From: an uncultured Hyphomicrobiales bacterium
GTDB taxonomy: Bacteria > Pseudomonadota > Alphaproteobacteria > Rhizobiales > Rhizobiaceae
Direction of reading: 5' to 3'
DNA length: 64,000 nucleotides
NCBI GenBank assembly: GCA_943908365.1
Contig: CALTTH010000005.1
Span: forward strand, 24,190-88,189
This document shows, one piece after another, positions 1 to 8,329 of this stretch. The position numbers were made by a program, and so were the translations under genes. Each line of letters opens with the position of its first letter. Position 1 is the first letter of the stretch. Under the pieces are notes generated by a model that had not been told where the DNA came from, did not search any database, and saw only the letters and a program-made list of their open reading frames with translations.

Positions 1-1
1 G

Positions 2-577
2 CTGATAGGCGATAGCCAGGCGGCTCATCTTTGGGGCGCGCTCCAGAGCGCACGTGCTGACATCGATCTCATGCAAGCCACCGCGTCCGGATGCAAGCCG
101 ACAATCGAAACTGAAGGTGAGCGCCGCTGCGTCAACCTCATGACGAGCGTTCTGGGCGATTTCATTACTCAACAAACGGTTGATACAGTCGTCTTTAGCG
201 CGCGGTGGCAACAGGACGATCTCCCAGGCCTGCGGAAAACGATTGAGGAACTACGAGGACGCGGAATTACCAAAATTGTGGTTCTCGGTCCTACTGTGGA
301 ATATTCGCAAAGCGCACCATTGATCCTTGCCCGTGTTGCGTGGGGGAGCGCCACAAGGCTTTCCGACTACAGAATTGAGCAGCGAAACGAGCTTGACGAA
401 ACAATGCGAGTATTCGCGGACGAGAACAAGGTTGAGTACATTTCACTCTACAAAACATTATGTCCAAACAACAACTGCATAGACGCCGTCAATGGCGTGC
501 CGGTTCAGTCGGATTATGGGCATTTTACGGATGTGGGATCAAAGCTTGTGGCGGGGATGATAGCCGGGCAGCTTTGA
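2..577 (+). CDS. C-terminal SGNH domain of an OafA-type acyltransferase (5' truncated by window edge)
   Basis: The reading frame is open from base 2, so the gene begins outside the window; the first in-frame ATG at 71 is internal. The first residues carry the block-I serine motif GDSQAAH, and the end carries the Asp/His pair DYGH (Asp codon 512-514, His codon 521-523) of an SGNH hydrolase fold. This SGNH unit is normally the periplasmic tail of integral-membrane acyltransferase-3 proteins that O-acetylate surface glycans. Its position beside sugar transferase and export genes fits modification of the same polysaccharide. The membrane part is not visible, so a stand-alone SGNH esterase cannot be excluded. 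Confidence 0.75.
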   Translation: MIGDSQAAHLWGALQSARADIDLMQATASGCKPTIETEGERRCVNLMTSVLGDFITQQTVDTVVFSARWQQDDLPGLRKTIEELRGRGITKIVVLGPTVEYSQSAPLILARVAWGSATRLSDYRIEQRNELDETMRVFADENKVEYISLYKTLCPNNNCIDAVNGVPVQSDYGHFTDVGSKLVAGMIAGQL

Positions 578-664
578 AGTCTGCTCAAGGTTTGTCGCTG
601 CTGCAAACGGAACGCGCCGAACAGAACTTTCAACTCCGGAGTTCGGTAACTGCACGCTCTCTGG

Positions 665-718
665 AACTGGTTACCTTAAGCGTCTGGTAGCACCTCTACC
701 AGATGCGACCAACCAGTT
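665..718. terminator. Nested inverted repeats between convergent genes
   Basis: Outer arms AACTGGTT (665-672) and AACCAGTT (711-718) enclose inner arms TCTGGTAG (683-690) and CTACCAGA (696-703), giving a long interrupted hairpin. It sits 88 bases after the acyltransferase stop and overlaps the 3' end of the small minus-strand ORF at 696-797. No clear T-run follows on either side, so a bidirectional terminator is inferred from position and symmetry only. Confidence 0.4.
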
Positions 719-797
719 GCCATAAAACCCAACCTAGACCGGCCAGAAGTGTCCAACCTATGAGCACTCCTAACATCATCACATAGATACGAGGCAT
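696..797 (-). CDS. 33-residue single-span membrane microprotein
   Basis: The frame reads MPRIYVMM, then a hydrophobic stretch of about 22 residues (LGVLIGW ... GWVLWQLV), and ends GRIW before TAG. A strong Shine-Dalgarno GAGGAG lies six to seven bases upstream of the ATG at 797. The layout of short polar N-terminus, one membrane segment and a basic residue near the end is typical of small inner-membrane proteins. It is too short for usual gene callers. No family is recognised and the function is unknown. The neighbouring 3' hairpin supports an independent transcript. Confidence 0.5.
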   Translation of the reverse strand: MPRIYVMMLGVLIGWTLLAGLGWVLWQLVGRIW

Positions 798-1174
798 CAC
801 TTGCTCCTCAATGAGGCCTCTTAGATCGCATTAAAATGGTCAGCCCTGACATTCCTAAATTCGATCTATGAGTTTCTGCGTTTCGCCTGATATTTCAAGT
901 CATCGCAGACGAATTTCTGGTCGGCATCGAGTTCGATCATGGAACGGGCTTCCACCAAGCCGTTGAAACCATACGATTCTCTGGCACCGATTAACTAAGC
1001 GAGCCGGCGGGTGGCGGCCTAAACTAACTCAGTTCAAGGGAAATATTCCGTAGCGACTATAACGTCTATGTGGCCCACTGTCCCACTTGCAGGCGCACGC
1101 AGCGGGCGACACGTCATCGCATGTCATCATCGGGCGGATGTACGTTCGCTATCGTAAGATATGAGACTCTCATC
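798..1174. other. Intergenic stretch with a possible decayed coding end (866-994, minus)
   Basis: No intact gene is visible. On the minus strand 994-866 reads open between two stops and gives a plausible C-terminal peptide (containing NGLVEARSMIELDADQ) of about 42 residues, without a start or ribosome-binding site. It may be the end of a deleted gene; I do not recognise it. The remainder up to the phosphatase stop shows no structure. Confidence 0.3.
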
Positions 1175-1969
1175 CTACAATATCGTCGTGGAGCTTCCAT
1201 CGATCTTAAGAATTGTCAATTTGCCCGTTGCGTAAGCCTTCGTGTCGATCCCGATCCGATTTGGCCCCATAGATGGCTGACGGCTTGCCGTGTGGCCATG
1301 CACCACCACAAGATTCAATCCCGGCCCGCTGCTGATAAAGGGCTCGCGGATCCACATCATGTCCTCGTCGCTCTGCAAATCCATCTCTACGCCCGGTCGG
1401 ATACCAGCGTGGACAAAGAGATGACGACCGATTTGGACGCTCACGGGGAGACTTTTCAGGAAGAAAAAGTCGGCTTCAGGGATCGCTTCCGATATTAAAT
1501 GCGCAAGCCGGACATTGGGCAGACTTGATCTCGATGTCAGGTAATCAATATCCAGACCGTAGGACATCAGTGTCGCGCGACCGCCTGCGGCAATCCAGGC
1601 CCCGATCTTATCTGGATAGTCCAAAACTGATGAGAGAGTGTCATCGTGATTTCCACAAAGAGCGATACGTTTTACGTTAGGGCCACTAGGCTGACGAAGA
1701 TGCGCTAGCACGCCCGCAGAATTGGGGCCACGATCGATGTAGTCACCGAGCAGAATGACTAGTCCTTTATTTCCAGCCCTTTCTAGATCTTGCAGGATGC
1801 GTGCTTCGGCAGCGATCAGCTGGTCAAGACAACCGTGAACATCGCCGATTGCATAAATTGGGTAGAGAGATGGGTGATCGGCGAGACAGATCCTACGGCG
1901 TGCTTGCCGCGCGGTATGGATCGAATCTTTCACGAACGCTTTTCTGAAAAGACTAAAGGACATTTGCAC
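1175..1969 (-). CDS. PP2A-like metallophosphoesterase (serine/threonine phosphatase family)
   Basis: The protein has 264 residues. Metal-binding and catalytic motifs of the calcineurin-like superfamily occur in order: GDVHG (42-46), GDYIDRG (75-81), GNHD (106-109), a VHAG segment and a late VVHGH. Such bacterial PPP phosphatases remove phosphate from Ser/Thr, and some from Tyr or small molecules, using two metal ions. The start at 1969 has GAGG five bases upstream; ATG at 1963 is the alternative. It lies among polysaccharide genes that include a tyrosine kinase, so dephosphorylation of the export machinery is possible but only inferred. The Ap4A hydrolase relative ApaH is the main alternative. 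Confidence 0.85.
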   Translation of the reverse strand: MQMSFSLFRKAFVKDSIHTARQARRRICLADHPSLYPIYAIGDVHGCLDQLIAAEARILQDLERAGNKGLVILLGDYIDRGPNSAGVLAHLRQPSGPNVKRIALCGNHDDTLSSVLDYPDKIGAWIAAGGRATLMSYGLDIDYLTSRSSLPNVRLAHLISEAIPEADFFFLKSLPVSVQIGRHLFVHAGIRPGVEMDLQSDEDMMWIREPFISSGPGLNLVVVHGHTASRQPSMGPNRIGIDTKAYATGKLTILKIDGSSTTIL

Positions 1970-2484
1970 ATACTAGCCTCTATCAGATTGAAAAACCGTT
2001 TCAACGTAACACCCGTTATCTGAATCTAAACCTGCCGGGCTGAGGCGTGACAGCTTATTTTTGATGACAACACGCGCAGAATTAACGAACTGGAGCGCGG
2101 ATCGCCTTATCTGGAAGATCGCGACACGATTGAGGTTGGACAGGTTAAGGCGCTGACAACAGCGGCGCCATGACAATACAGGCCTCGCGATCCGTAAAAT
2201 TCCTGCTCCACGTCTGAAGTCGCCGTACGTCAAAGCCTCCTTCAGGAGGCTCATATCAATTGACTCGGTATTCCTGTGAATAAACGGGAAATTTGTCCCA
2301 CTCAACGGGAAATAATGCGTAAGAAGATTGAGCGGAAATGGTTAAGGCTCCGCCTCGACTGCTCAACCACTTTGTCCCGCAGAAGGTTATACGGGCGGAT
2401 CGACGCATACTGATGTTGTTATCATCTTCAGCAGTGATCCTAACAGCAAGCCGCTGTTCTCCATGAGACGGGGATATGTTAGAC
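1970..2484. other. Gap with one weak minus-strand ORF (1973-2254)
   Basis: A 93-codon minus-strand frame starts at ATG 2254 (MSLLKEALTYGDFRRG) and ends at 1973, just before the phosphatase start. Its ribosome-binding site is poor and no family is recognised. A small perfect hairpin, GCCTCC-TTCA-GGAGGC (2236-2251), lies in its first codons. It is either a small hypothetical gene or untranslated leader sequence; I see nothing else here. Confidence 0.3.
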
Positions 2485-3195
2485 TTACAGGCCAGTGCCA
2501 CCCGTGATCTCGTTCTTGATAGTGGCGAGGATGATCCTGATATCGAGCCACAAACTGTAGTTCTGGATATAATAAAGGTCACAAAGGACTCGAGCCCGAG
2601 CATGAACCGGATCTGTGGTCGGTCCTCGCCAACCGCGAATCTGTGCCAGACCGGTAATTCCTGGACGAACATTGTGACGATCATGATAGTTCGGCACGAG
2701 TTCTTCATAAGGTCGACCGGCAGCAAGCATACCGATGGCATGACACCGCGGCCCTACGACTGACATGTCGCCACGCAGCACATTGATGAATTGAGGCAAC
2801 TCATCCAGGCTGCTCTTGCGCAGGAACCCGCCGACGCGCGTTATGCGAGCATCCCCTGCCACAGTCTGCGCAACCCCAGTCGCATCGCCCTTATCCGTTG
2901 CCATAGACCGGAATTTCAAGACCTTGATCGATTTCTGGCCAAAGCCCCACCGGGTCTGCTTGAAGAAAATCGGTCCCGGACTGTCCACTTTGATTGCAAT
3001 CGCAATCATAAGAAACACAGGAAAAAACATGATCAGAACAAAAAGCGAGAAAGCAAAATCAAACAAGCGCTTGGATGTTGACTGCGCAGCCAGTGGTAAA
3101 ACGGAGGTTTCAGTCAAGTCCATCGACTGCACTGCACCGCTATGCAAGGTACCTACAACGAATTCATCGTTTGCATGTCCAGTGATTAAATTCAT
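2485..3195 (-). CDS. Undecaprenyl-phosphate sugar phosphotransferase (ExoY/WcaJ C-terminal type)
   Basis: The 236-residue protein starts at ATG 3195; an upstream in-frame TTG at 3204 is less likely. It has one hydrophobic segment (about 44-69) followed by the bacterial sugar transferase domain with KFRSM (94-98), DELPQ (131-135) and VGPR (147-150). These enzymes move a hexose-1-phosphate from a nucleotide sugar to undecaprenyl phosphate at the inner membrane, the first committed step of repeat-unit synthesis. It is the short ExoY-like form without the five-span N-terminal domain. With the BY-kinase and OPX genes it forms the core of an exopolysaccharide or adhesin locus. No further glycosyltransferases, Wzx or Wzy are present in the window. 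Confidence 0.9.
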   Translation of the reverse strand: MNLITGHANDEFVVGTLHSGAVQSMDLTETSVLPLAAQSTSKRLFDFAFSLFVLIMFFPVFLMIAIAIKVDSPGPIFFKQTRWGFGQKSIKVLKFRSMATDKGDATGVAQTVAGDARITRVGGFLRKSSLDELPQFINVLRGDMSVVGPRCHAIGMLAAGRPYEELVPNYHDRHNVRPGITGLAQIRGWRGPTTDPVHARARVLCDLYYIQNYSLWLDIRIILATIKNEITGGTGL

Positions 3196-3967
3196 GACCC
3201 ACAAGCCCAGATTAAATATTGTTAATCTACAATAACTGTAAAACGCATCTAAGTCACTATCATAGCTAATAAATAGTTAATCCTAAATTGGGTGCACGAG
3301 ATCCCCTGCGGAGACAGCTAATTAGGCAAAACTCTGTAGATATAGCGGATTCTAGCAAATATTTTGATCGTTATGCCACTTTTTCCGTTATTTCATTAGT
3401 TGCTTAAATACAATTTTGATTTTATCAGAGAGCATTGTGGTGACTAATTTTGGGCGGCGATTATTACACTACTTCGTTAGACGTGCTGCCTTATGCCAAA
3501 GGGGGCCACTCAGGAGTTCTTTCGGCCACCTGCCCATACCTATCGCGAGAACAACTTGAAATTGTTTTCAGTTGAGCTTCAAAATTATGAAGGTGAAAAT
3601 TTGAAGGTGGTCGAGCCAGGCCGCCACCTAAATCATGTGGCGCAAACGCGCGATCGCAACATACTTCAAGTAATCATGCGGGAACAGTCGGCAATTTCGC
3701 AGCTACGATATTCGACCCAATGGGAGCCAAAGCCTGAGGCCCGTCCAAGGGCCCCGCGAAGCCGGATAGACGAGATCAGCGAAGCTTGAAACGACGAATA
3801 ACGATGTCATCGACATCATTGATCGAGAATATCAAAGGCATGCCCCGCTGCGTCGCCCACGACTGCTTCCACGATGGACCAGAACCCGTAGCGTAGAAAC
3901 ACGCTGAAAGCCCTGCCAAAACGCCCGTTCGGGCGTTCAAATAAAGCTGAAACGCCAAAGACAGAAG
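3196..3967. other. AT-rich intergenic region between sugar transferase and kinase genes
   Basis: Bases 3200-3480 are markedly AT-rich with runs such as AATAAATAGTTAATCC, as expected of a promoter region for the minus-strand sugar transferase. Short frames at 3493-3789 (+) and 3776-3958 (-) have no supporting ribosome-binding site or recognisable family, and the second contains a terminator-like hairpin, so neither is called as a gene. Confidence 0.6.
3920..3937 (-). terminator. Rho-independent-like terminator after the kinase gene
   Basis: AACGCCCG and CGGGCGTT are perfect eight-base arms. On the minus strand the stem ends in a run of four T. It lies about 30 bases beyond the stop codon of the minus-strand kinase gene (3968), the expected place for the terminator of the export protein-kinase transcript. 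Confidence 0.65.
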
Positions 3968-6274
3968 CTACGCCTCACTTCCTTCTTTGTAGTAGCGCGC
4001 GTAGGTGGCAGAGTAGTATTCACTCGAGCCATACATGCGGTATAGCTTCATCTTTTCCTGGTCGACCTTGTTCAACACAACGCCGAGGCACTTGTCGTAA
4101 AGGTGCACCTCTTTGGTCATGACCTGACGAACTACCTGCCGCGCAGTCTTACCCCATTCAACCACGAACAAGAAACCATCTATCCGGTTGGCGATAGCGC
4201 GAGCATCGACAACCGGACCGACCGGAGGCAGGTCGATGACGATGTAGTCTGCCTCGGCACTGAGAGTGTTCAAGAGATTGGTCATAGCATTGGAGGACAG
4301 CAGTTCTGAGGAATGCGGAACCCGGTGACGAATAATCGCTGGCAGGAACGAGAGATGAGTGGCCGGGTCGTGCTGCATGACACTACGCGTATCCTCACCA
4401 CCGAGCAGAACCTCGAGCAGGCCGCTCGGAGCATTGACGTTCATGGCACGAGTAGCGCCTGGATTGCGCAAGTCAGCATCAATCAGAATGGTACGCGCAC
4501 CCTGGCTCGCCAATAGTTTGGCGAAATTGATGGAGATCGTCGACTTCCCTTCGCCAGGAATTGCAGATGTTACACCGATGATTTTGCACTGCTTACCGAC
4601 AAAAGCCATGTCGGCCGCGATCTTGCCGCTTCGCATCGTTTCCGCAAAAGCAGACAATGGATTGTTAATGACATAATTGACGACCGCGTTTCCTAGGGCA
4701 TTTGTACTGTTGCGCATGGTCGACTTGCTCGCGTCGACGATAGGCGCAATGCCGATAAATTCTACCCCTAGAACGTCACGAACCTGGTCACCCGTGCGGA
4801 AGAACCGGTCTCGGAACTCTCTGAATGCGCCGAGCCCACATCCTATCATCACACCCGCCATGCCGAAGAGCGCTAGAAACAGTGGCTTTCTTGGATAGCT
4901 CGGGGCGATGCTGACGGTTGCCCGCGTGATAACACGAGCTTCGGTTACAGGGAATGTCTGCTGCTGGATGGCTTCCTGATAGCGCTGAAGAAGGAGCTGG
5001 TACTGATTTTTGTAGCTTTCCGAGGTGCGCTGAAGCTCTCGCAATTGGACTTGGTTTTCACCGGCGGACGCACTGACGGCGGTCGCCTGTGTGAGACTAT
5101 CGCGAAGCGACTTCTCACGCGCCTGGGAGACTTCAAGATCGCTGCGATAGCTCTGTGCAAGACGATTCAATTCCTCAAACATGAGGCGCTTATATTCACC
5201 CATCTCACGGCGAAGGCGGACGGCCTGGACATGGTCTGGTCCCAAACGACTGGAAATATCGGCCTCTGTCTTAGAGGCATCGAGATATTTTTTCCGCAGG
5301 TCGGTGGAAATAGAACTGCCCAGAACATCGGTTACGATCGCATCGGTTTGGCCGCTTGCAATGATTTCCTGAATACGGTCGAGTCGGGCGCGCGCCTTCG
5401 CAGTATCGGATACCGCAGTCAAAAGAGCTGTGTTCAGTTCTCCCAATTGCTGATCGGTAACGAGTTGATCTCCGACGGCAACGAGACCATGGGCCGCCCT
5501 GAACTTTTGAACCGCAAGATCCGCCTGAAGAGAATTTTGCCGCAGTTCAGCAATCCGGTCCTGAAGCCAATCGCTGGCAAGGCGGGTTGCTTCATATTTG
5601 GAGCTCAACTTGTCGACGAGATAGGCGTCACCGATGGCGTTGGCAATCTTGGCAGCGAGTGCAGCGGAAGGCGATTGATAATCAATCTCCAGCACGTAGG
5701 TTTTGCCGACGCGCGAGACATTCAGGTTGGCCTTGAGCTGGGTGGCGGCAGCAAGACGTGCGTCATCCGCATTTTGAGCGTCAGAAGCAGCGTCATTGGA
5801 AAACAAAGAGCCGATAGCACGCAGCGTCTTGCGCACGCTTGAGACTAGCGAAAAACTGGAGCGATTAAAGTCCGGGTCGTTCGTCAGGTTCAGCTTGTCG
5901 ATGACAGCAAGAGCGATCGTATCGGATTGCAAAAGCTCGACTTGGCTTAGAATGGAGGTTTCATCATCCGGAACAGTGCCAATCGTCGACATCTGTTCTA
6001 CGACTTGACTGTTGTTTCGATCGATAAGGACGTTAACCGTCGATGTGTAGTAGGGCGTTGCGGTGAAGACAAAAATCAGTCCGAGCACGCTCGCAATCGC
6101 GCCGCACAGAACGACTACATGCCATTGCCGACGCGCCGCGCTGATCAAAGCATCAATGTCGAGAACATCGCTCAACGCGCTTTTCTCGCCACTCTCCTCG
6201 CGAAAATCGTTCGACAAATTACGATTATGGAGCAACTGCTGACCTCTTGTAGTGCGTTGAGCAGGAGGACACAT
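3968..6274 (-). CDS. Polysaccharide co-polymerase / BY-type tyrosine autokinase (Wzc/ExoP family)
   Basis: Start ATG 6274 is preceded by AGGAGG at ideal spacing; an in-frame TTG at 6289 is rejected. The 768-residue protein has a first membrane segment (about 51-71), a long periplasmic Wzz-like coiled-coil region, a second membrane segment near 470-490, and a cytoplasmic kinase domain with Walker A SAIPGEGKST (570-579), Walker A' ILIDADLR (596-603) and Walker B VIDLPP (about 679-684). The last 24 residues hold seven tyrosines, the autophosphorylation cluster. The family controls chain length and export of Wzy-dependent exopolysaccharides with a Wza-like pore, encoded just upstream. The minus-strand order OPX then kinase fits one operon. 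Confidence 0.93.
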   Translation of the reverse strand: MCPPAQRTTRGQQLLHNRNLSNDFREESGEKSALSDVLDIDALISAARRQWHVVVLCGAIASVLGLIFVFTATPYYTSTVNVLIDRNNSQVVEQMSTIGTVPDDETSILSQVELLQSDTIALAVIDKLNLTNDPDFNRSSFSLVSSVRKTLRAIGSLFSNDAASDAQNADDARLAAATQLKANLNVSRVGKTYVLEIDYQSPSAALAAKIANAIGDAYLVDKLSSKYEATRLASDWLQDRIAELRQNSLQADLAVQKFRAAHGLVAVGDQLVTDQQLGELNTALLTAVSDTAKARARLDRIQEIIASGQTDAIVTDVLGSSISTDLRKKYLDASKTEADISSRLGPDHVQAVRLRREMGEYKRLMFEELNRLAQSYRSDLEVSQAREKSLRDSLTQATAVSASAGENQVQLRELQRTSESYKNQYQLLLQRYQEAIQQQTFPVTEARVITRATVSIAPSYPRKPLFLALFGMAGVMIGCGLGAFREFRDRFFRTGDQVRDVLGVEFIGIAPIVDASKSTMRNSTNALGNAVVNYVINNPLSAFAETMRSGKIAADMAFVGKQCKIIGVTSAIPGEGKSTISINFAKLLASQGARTILIDADLRNPGATRAMNVNAPSGLLEVLLGGEDTRSVMQHDPATHLSFLPAIIRHRVPHSSELLSSNAMTNLLNTLSAEADYIVIDLPPVGPVVDARAIANRIDGFLFVVEWGKTARQVVRQVMTKEVHLYDKCLGVVLNKVDQEKMKLYRMYGSSEYYSATYARYYKEGSEA

Positions 6275-6323
6275 AGCGGCCTCCTGCAAAAGTCGTCATG
6301 CCAAACAGCAGGCTGAACAAAGA

Positions 6324-7526
6324 CTAGTTCAGACGTTGAATGTTTGTCTTCGTGGACGCAGCATCGCCAGTCACACCCGACACGGTCGACGTTACGGAAT
6401 TAAGCAGATTGAGGAACTTGATGATCTCGACCGAATCCGAGTTGGAAACGTAGATCACATCCTTGTCCTGCATCGGGAACTTCTGAACCGCAAAAAATGC
6501 GGAAGGATCGCGCAAGTTCGCTCGGAACACAACCGGCACCATGTCGGACGGGAATCTATCGACATTGACGCTCAACCGCTGCAGAAATTGCTTCGGCACA
6601 ACGCGATACAGCAGGACCTGCGCCGGATTTGCGCGGGAATCGAGCAGCCCACCTGCCTTGCCCAGCGCTTCACCCAAGGTCAGGTTGGTTTCCTCGAAGT
6701 CGAAGCGACCGTTCAGACCAGATGCGCCGAAAGCGAGATAGGTACGCCGTTCGCGGTCCACGATAATAGTATCGTCGGGCGCAATGAATACATTCTCGCT
6801 TGGCGTATTGACAAGGCGCTCGTAGAGTACCGTTGCCGAACGTCCCTTGCGCTGCAGCGTGACGTAGGTTTCCGAGCCCGGCGCATTAAGACCGCCAGCC
6901 TGTGAAATGATGTCGAGGATGCGATTTCCGCCTTCGCTCAACTCGACACTGGATGGCGCCTTCACGTCTCCCAAGACAGCAACGCGAGCCGACTTGGAGG
7001 AGACCTTGTTGATGAGAACCTGCGGCTCGATCGCACGATTGGCGAGTGTTTTCTCGATGTCTCGCTGAACATCTATCGTCTGTCGGCCTGCCGCACGCAC
7101 AAGCCCGGCATAGGGAACGCTGATGTAACCGTTTCTACCGACCGTCTGCGGAGGTAAAGTTACATAATTGCCCGGCCGGCTTCCTGCATCAGCCGGAATG
7201 AACAATCCACCTGGCTGAGATTCGAATATGGACACTTGCACCACATCGCCGACACCGAGCGAAATGTTTGGAATGACATTGCTTGCGAAACCAAAGCTAC
7301 CAAAACTAGCCAGCGCCCGCGTCTCACTCGCATAGGCAAGTACCGCTTTGTTGATGTCCACCAAGGCGTAATCAATGCCGACGGTTTTATTGGCAGCAGA
7401 TACCGTCACAGCAGCGCTCGACTCGATCGCTCTGTAACCTGGGCCGGACTGAGGAGTACTCGTGCAACCGCTCAATGCGATCATCGATAACGCCAAAGCT
7501 ATTATCTGTCTCTTTTTGGCTCTCAC
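6324..7526 (-). CDS. Polysaccharide export outer-membrane lipoprotein (Wza/OPX family)
   Basis: The most sensible start is GTG at 7526, preceded by GGGGA, which yields a basic N-terminus, a hydrophobic stretch and a lipobox LSGC with Cys 21. The frame itself is open to TTG 7556. The roughly 400-residue protein has the polysaccharide-export (PES) domain followed by SLBB-like segments (for example ARVAVLGDVKAPSSVEL). Wza-type proteins form an octameric outer-membrane channel for capsule or exopolysaccharide and contact the co-polymerase kinase. That kinase gene follows 49 bases downstream on the same strand. Confidence 0.92.
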   Translation of the reverse strand: MRAKKRQIIALALSMIALSGCTSTPQSGPGYRAIESSAAVTVSAANKTVGIDYALVDINKAVLAYASETRALASFGSFGFASNVIPNISLGVGDVVQVSIFESQPGGLFIPADAGSRPGNYVTLPPQTVGRNGYISVPYAGLVRAAGRQTIDVQRDIEKTLANRAIEPQVLINKVSSKSARVAVLGDVKAPSSVELSEGGNRILDIISQAGGLNAPGSETYVTLQRKGRSATVLYERLVNTPSENVFIAPDDTIIVDRERRTYLAFGASGLNGRFDFEETNLTLGEALGKAGGLLDSRANPAQVLLYRVVPKQFLQRLSVNVDRFPSDMVPVVFRANLRDPSAFFAVQKFPMQDKDVIYVSNSDSVEIIKFLNLLNSVTSTVSGVTGDAASTKTNIQRLN

Positions 7527-7692
7527 TACATACGTCCCCGTGCACTTCTGCACCAATCGCTTAAATCGGTAAAAAAATCCACCTAACTATTTTCTATACG
7601 GTACTTATGTCTCTCGACAGACTAAAGTTTGTTGTAGTCCGGCAACACAAGGATGCCTGCAGATTAAGTTTCACGCTTTGACAGTGATAGCG

Positions 7693-7745
7693 CGTGGCAT
7701 TTTCTGCCACGTGTAAGTCGAATGGCAAAAGTCATACATGCCACG
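7693..7745. promoter_or_regulatory. Inverted repeat CGTGGCA-N5-TGCCACG with a further TGCCACG copy
   Basis: CGTGGCA (7693-7699) and TGCCACG (7705-7711) form a perfect inverted repeat with a five-base spacer. A third TGCCACG occurs at 7739-7745, followed by CACGTG. The block lies about 170-220 bases upstream of the export lipoprotein start, in an otherwise AT-rich promoter region. It resembles an operator for a dimeric regulator; the regulator is unknown. Confidence 0.4.
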
Positions 7746-7926
7746 CCCACGTGACATGATACAAAGAAGATAGTTTCCTTAGTGCATAAAGGTAATAAAC
7801 TTCTTCATACAAAAGAATTTAATATGTCAATCGTTGATTTGGCGTTAACCATTATTGATATTTATCGCTACTAAAGCGACATCGCCGAAAAAGTGAATGT
7901 CGCGCGCAACGTCGGCTAGGTGCCCT

Positions 7927-8298
7927 GTGGATACTTTAGAATTCATGCATGTTGCGTGGGCGAAATTCGCGCTAAATGTCGGAAGCGCCTGGGACAACGG
8001 CATCGCACAATTGGACGGACTGAGCAAAGATCAGCTGCTTATTGCAGCCAGTTCGATCGTTATCCTGCAACTAATCCTTATTGTCTCACTTCTTTGGCGG
8101 CAGAAGAAACTGCATACTCTGATCGCAAGCCTAGAGGAAGAACTCTCTTCCACAGAAAAGTCACTAATAAGGGAGCGCCTCTGGCGAAGAGCCGGCGGAA
8201 GCAATCACACGACCATAAGCGAGGTGGAAATAGACGACATGCTGGTTTCTCTTGGGTACGTACACGACAAGAGCAGAATTAGGCGCGACCCTTCCTGA
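7927..8298 (+). CDS. Small membrane-anchored coiled-coil protein of unknown function
   Basis: Possible starts are ATG 7897, GTG 7927 (after AGGTG) and ATG 7945; GTG 7927 is chosen tentatively. The product of about 120 residues has one strongly hydrophobic segment (LLIAASSIVILQLILIVSLLW), then a charged predicted coiled coil (KKLHTLIASLEEELSSTEKSL) and a basic tail. It lies on the plus strand, against its neighbours, between the OPX gene and the beta-helix gene. No family is recognised; membrane scaffolding in the polysaccharide machinery is only a guess. Confidence 0.55.
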   Translation: MDTLEFMHVAWAKFALNVGSAWDNGIAQLDGLSKDQLLIAASSIVILQLILIVSLLWRQKKLHTLIASLEEELSSTEKSLIRERLWRRAGGSNHTTISEVEIDDMLVSLGYVHDKSRIRRDPS

Positions 8299-8329
8299 TC
8301 GAGGCGATTAGAGCGAAACCAGTCAGCAG

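Noticed and set aside
3493..3789. 98-codon ORF convergent to the kinase gene
   Set aside because: No ribosome-binding site and no family; composition is not clearly coding.
3776..3958. 60-codon minus-strand ORF just after the kinase gene
   Set aside because: It contains the apparent transcription terminator at 3920-3937.
5045..5842. 265-codon plus-strand frame inside the tyrosine kinase gene
   Set aside because: Antisense shadow of the coiled-coil part of the kinase; no independent support.
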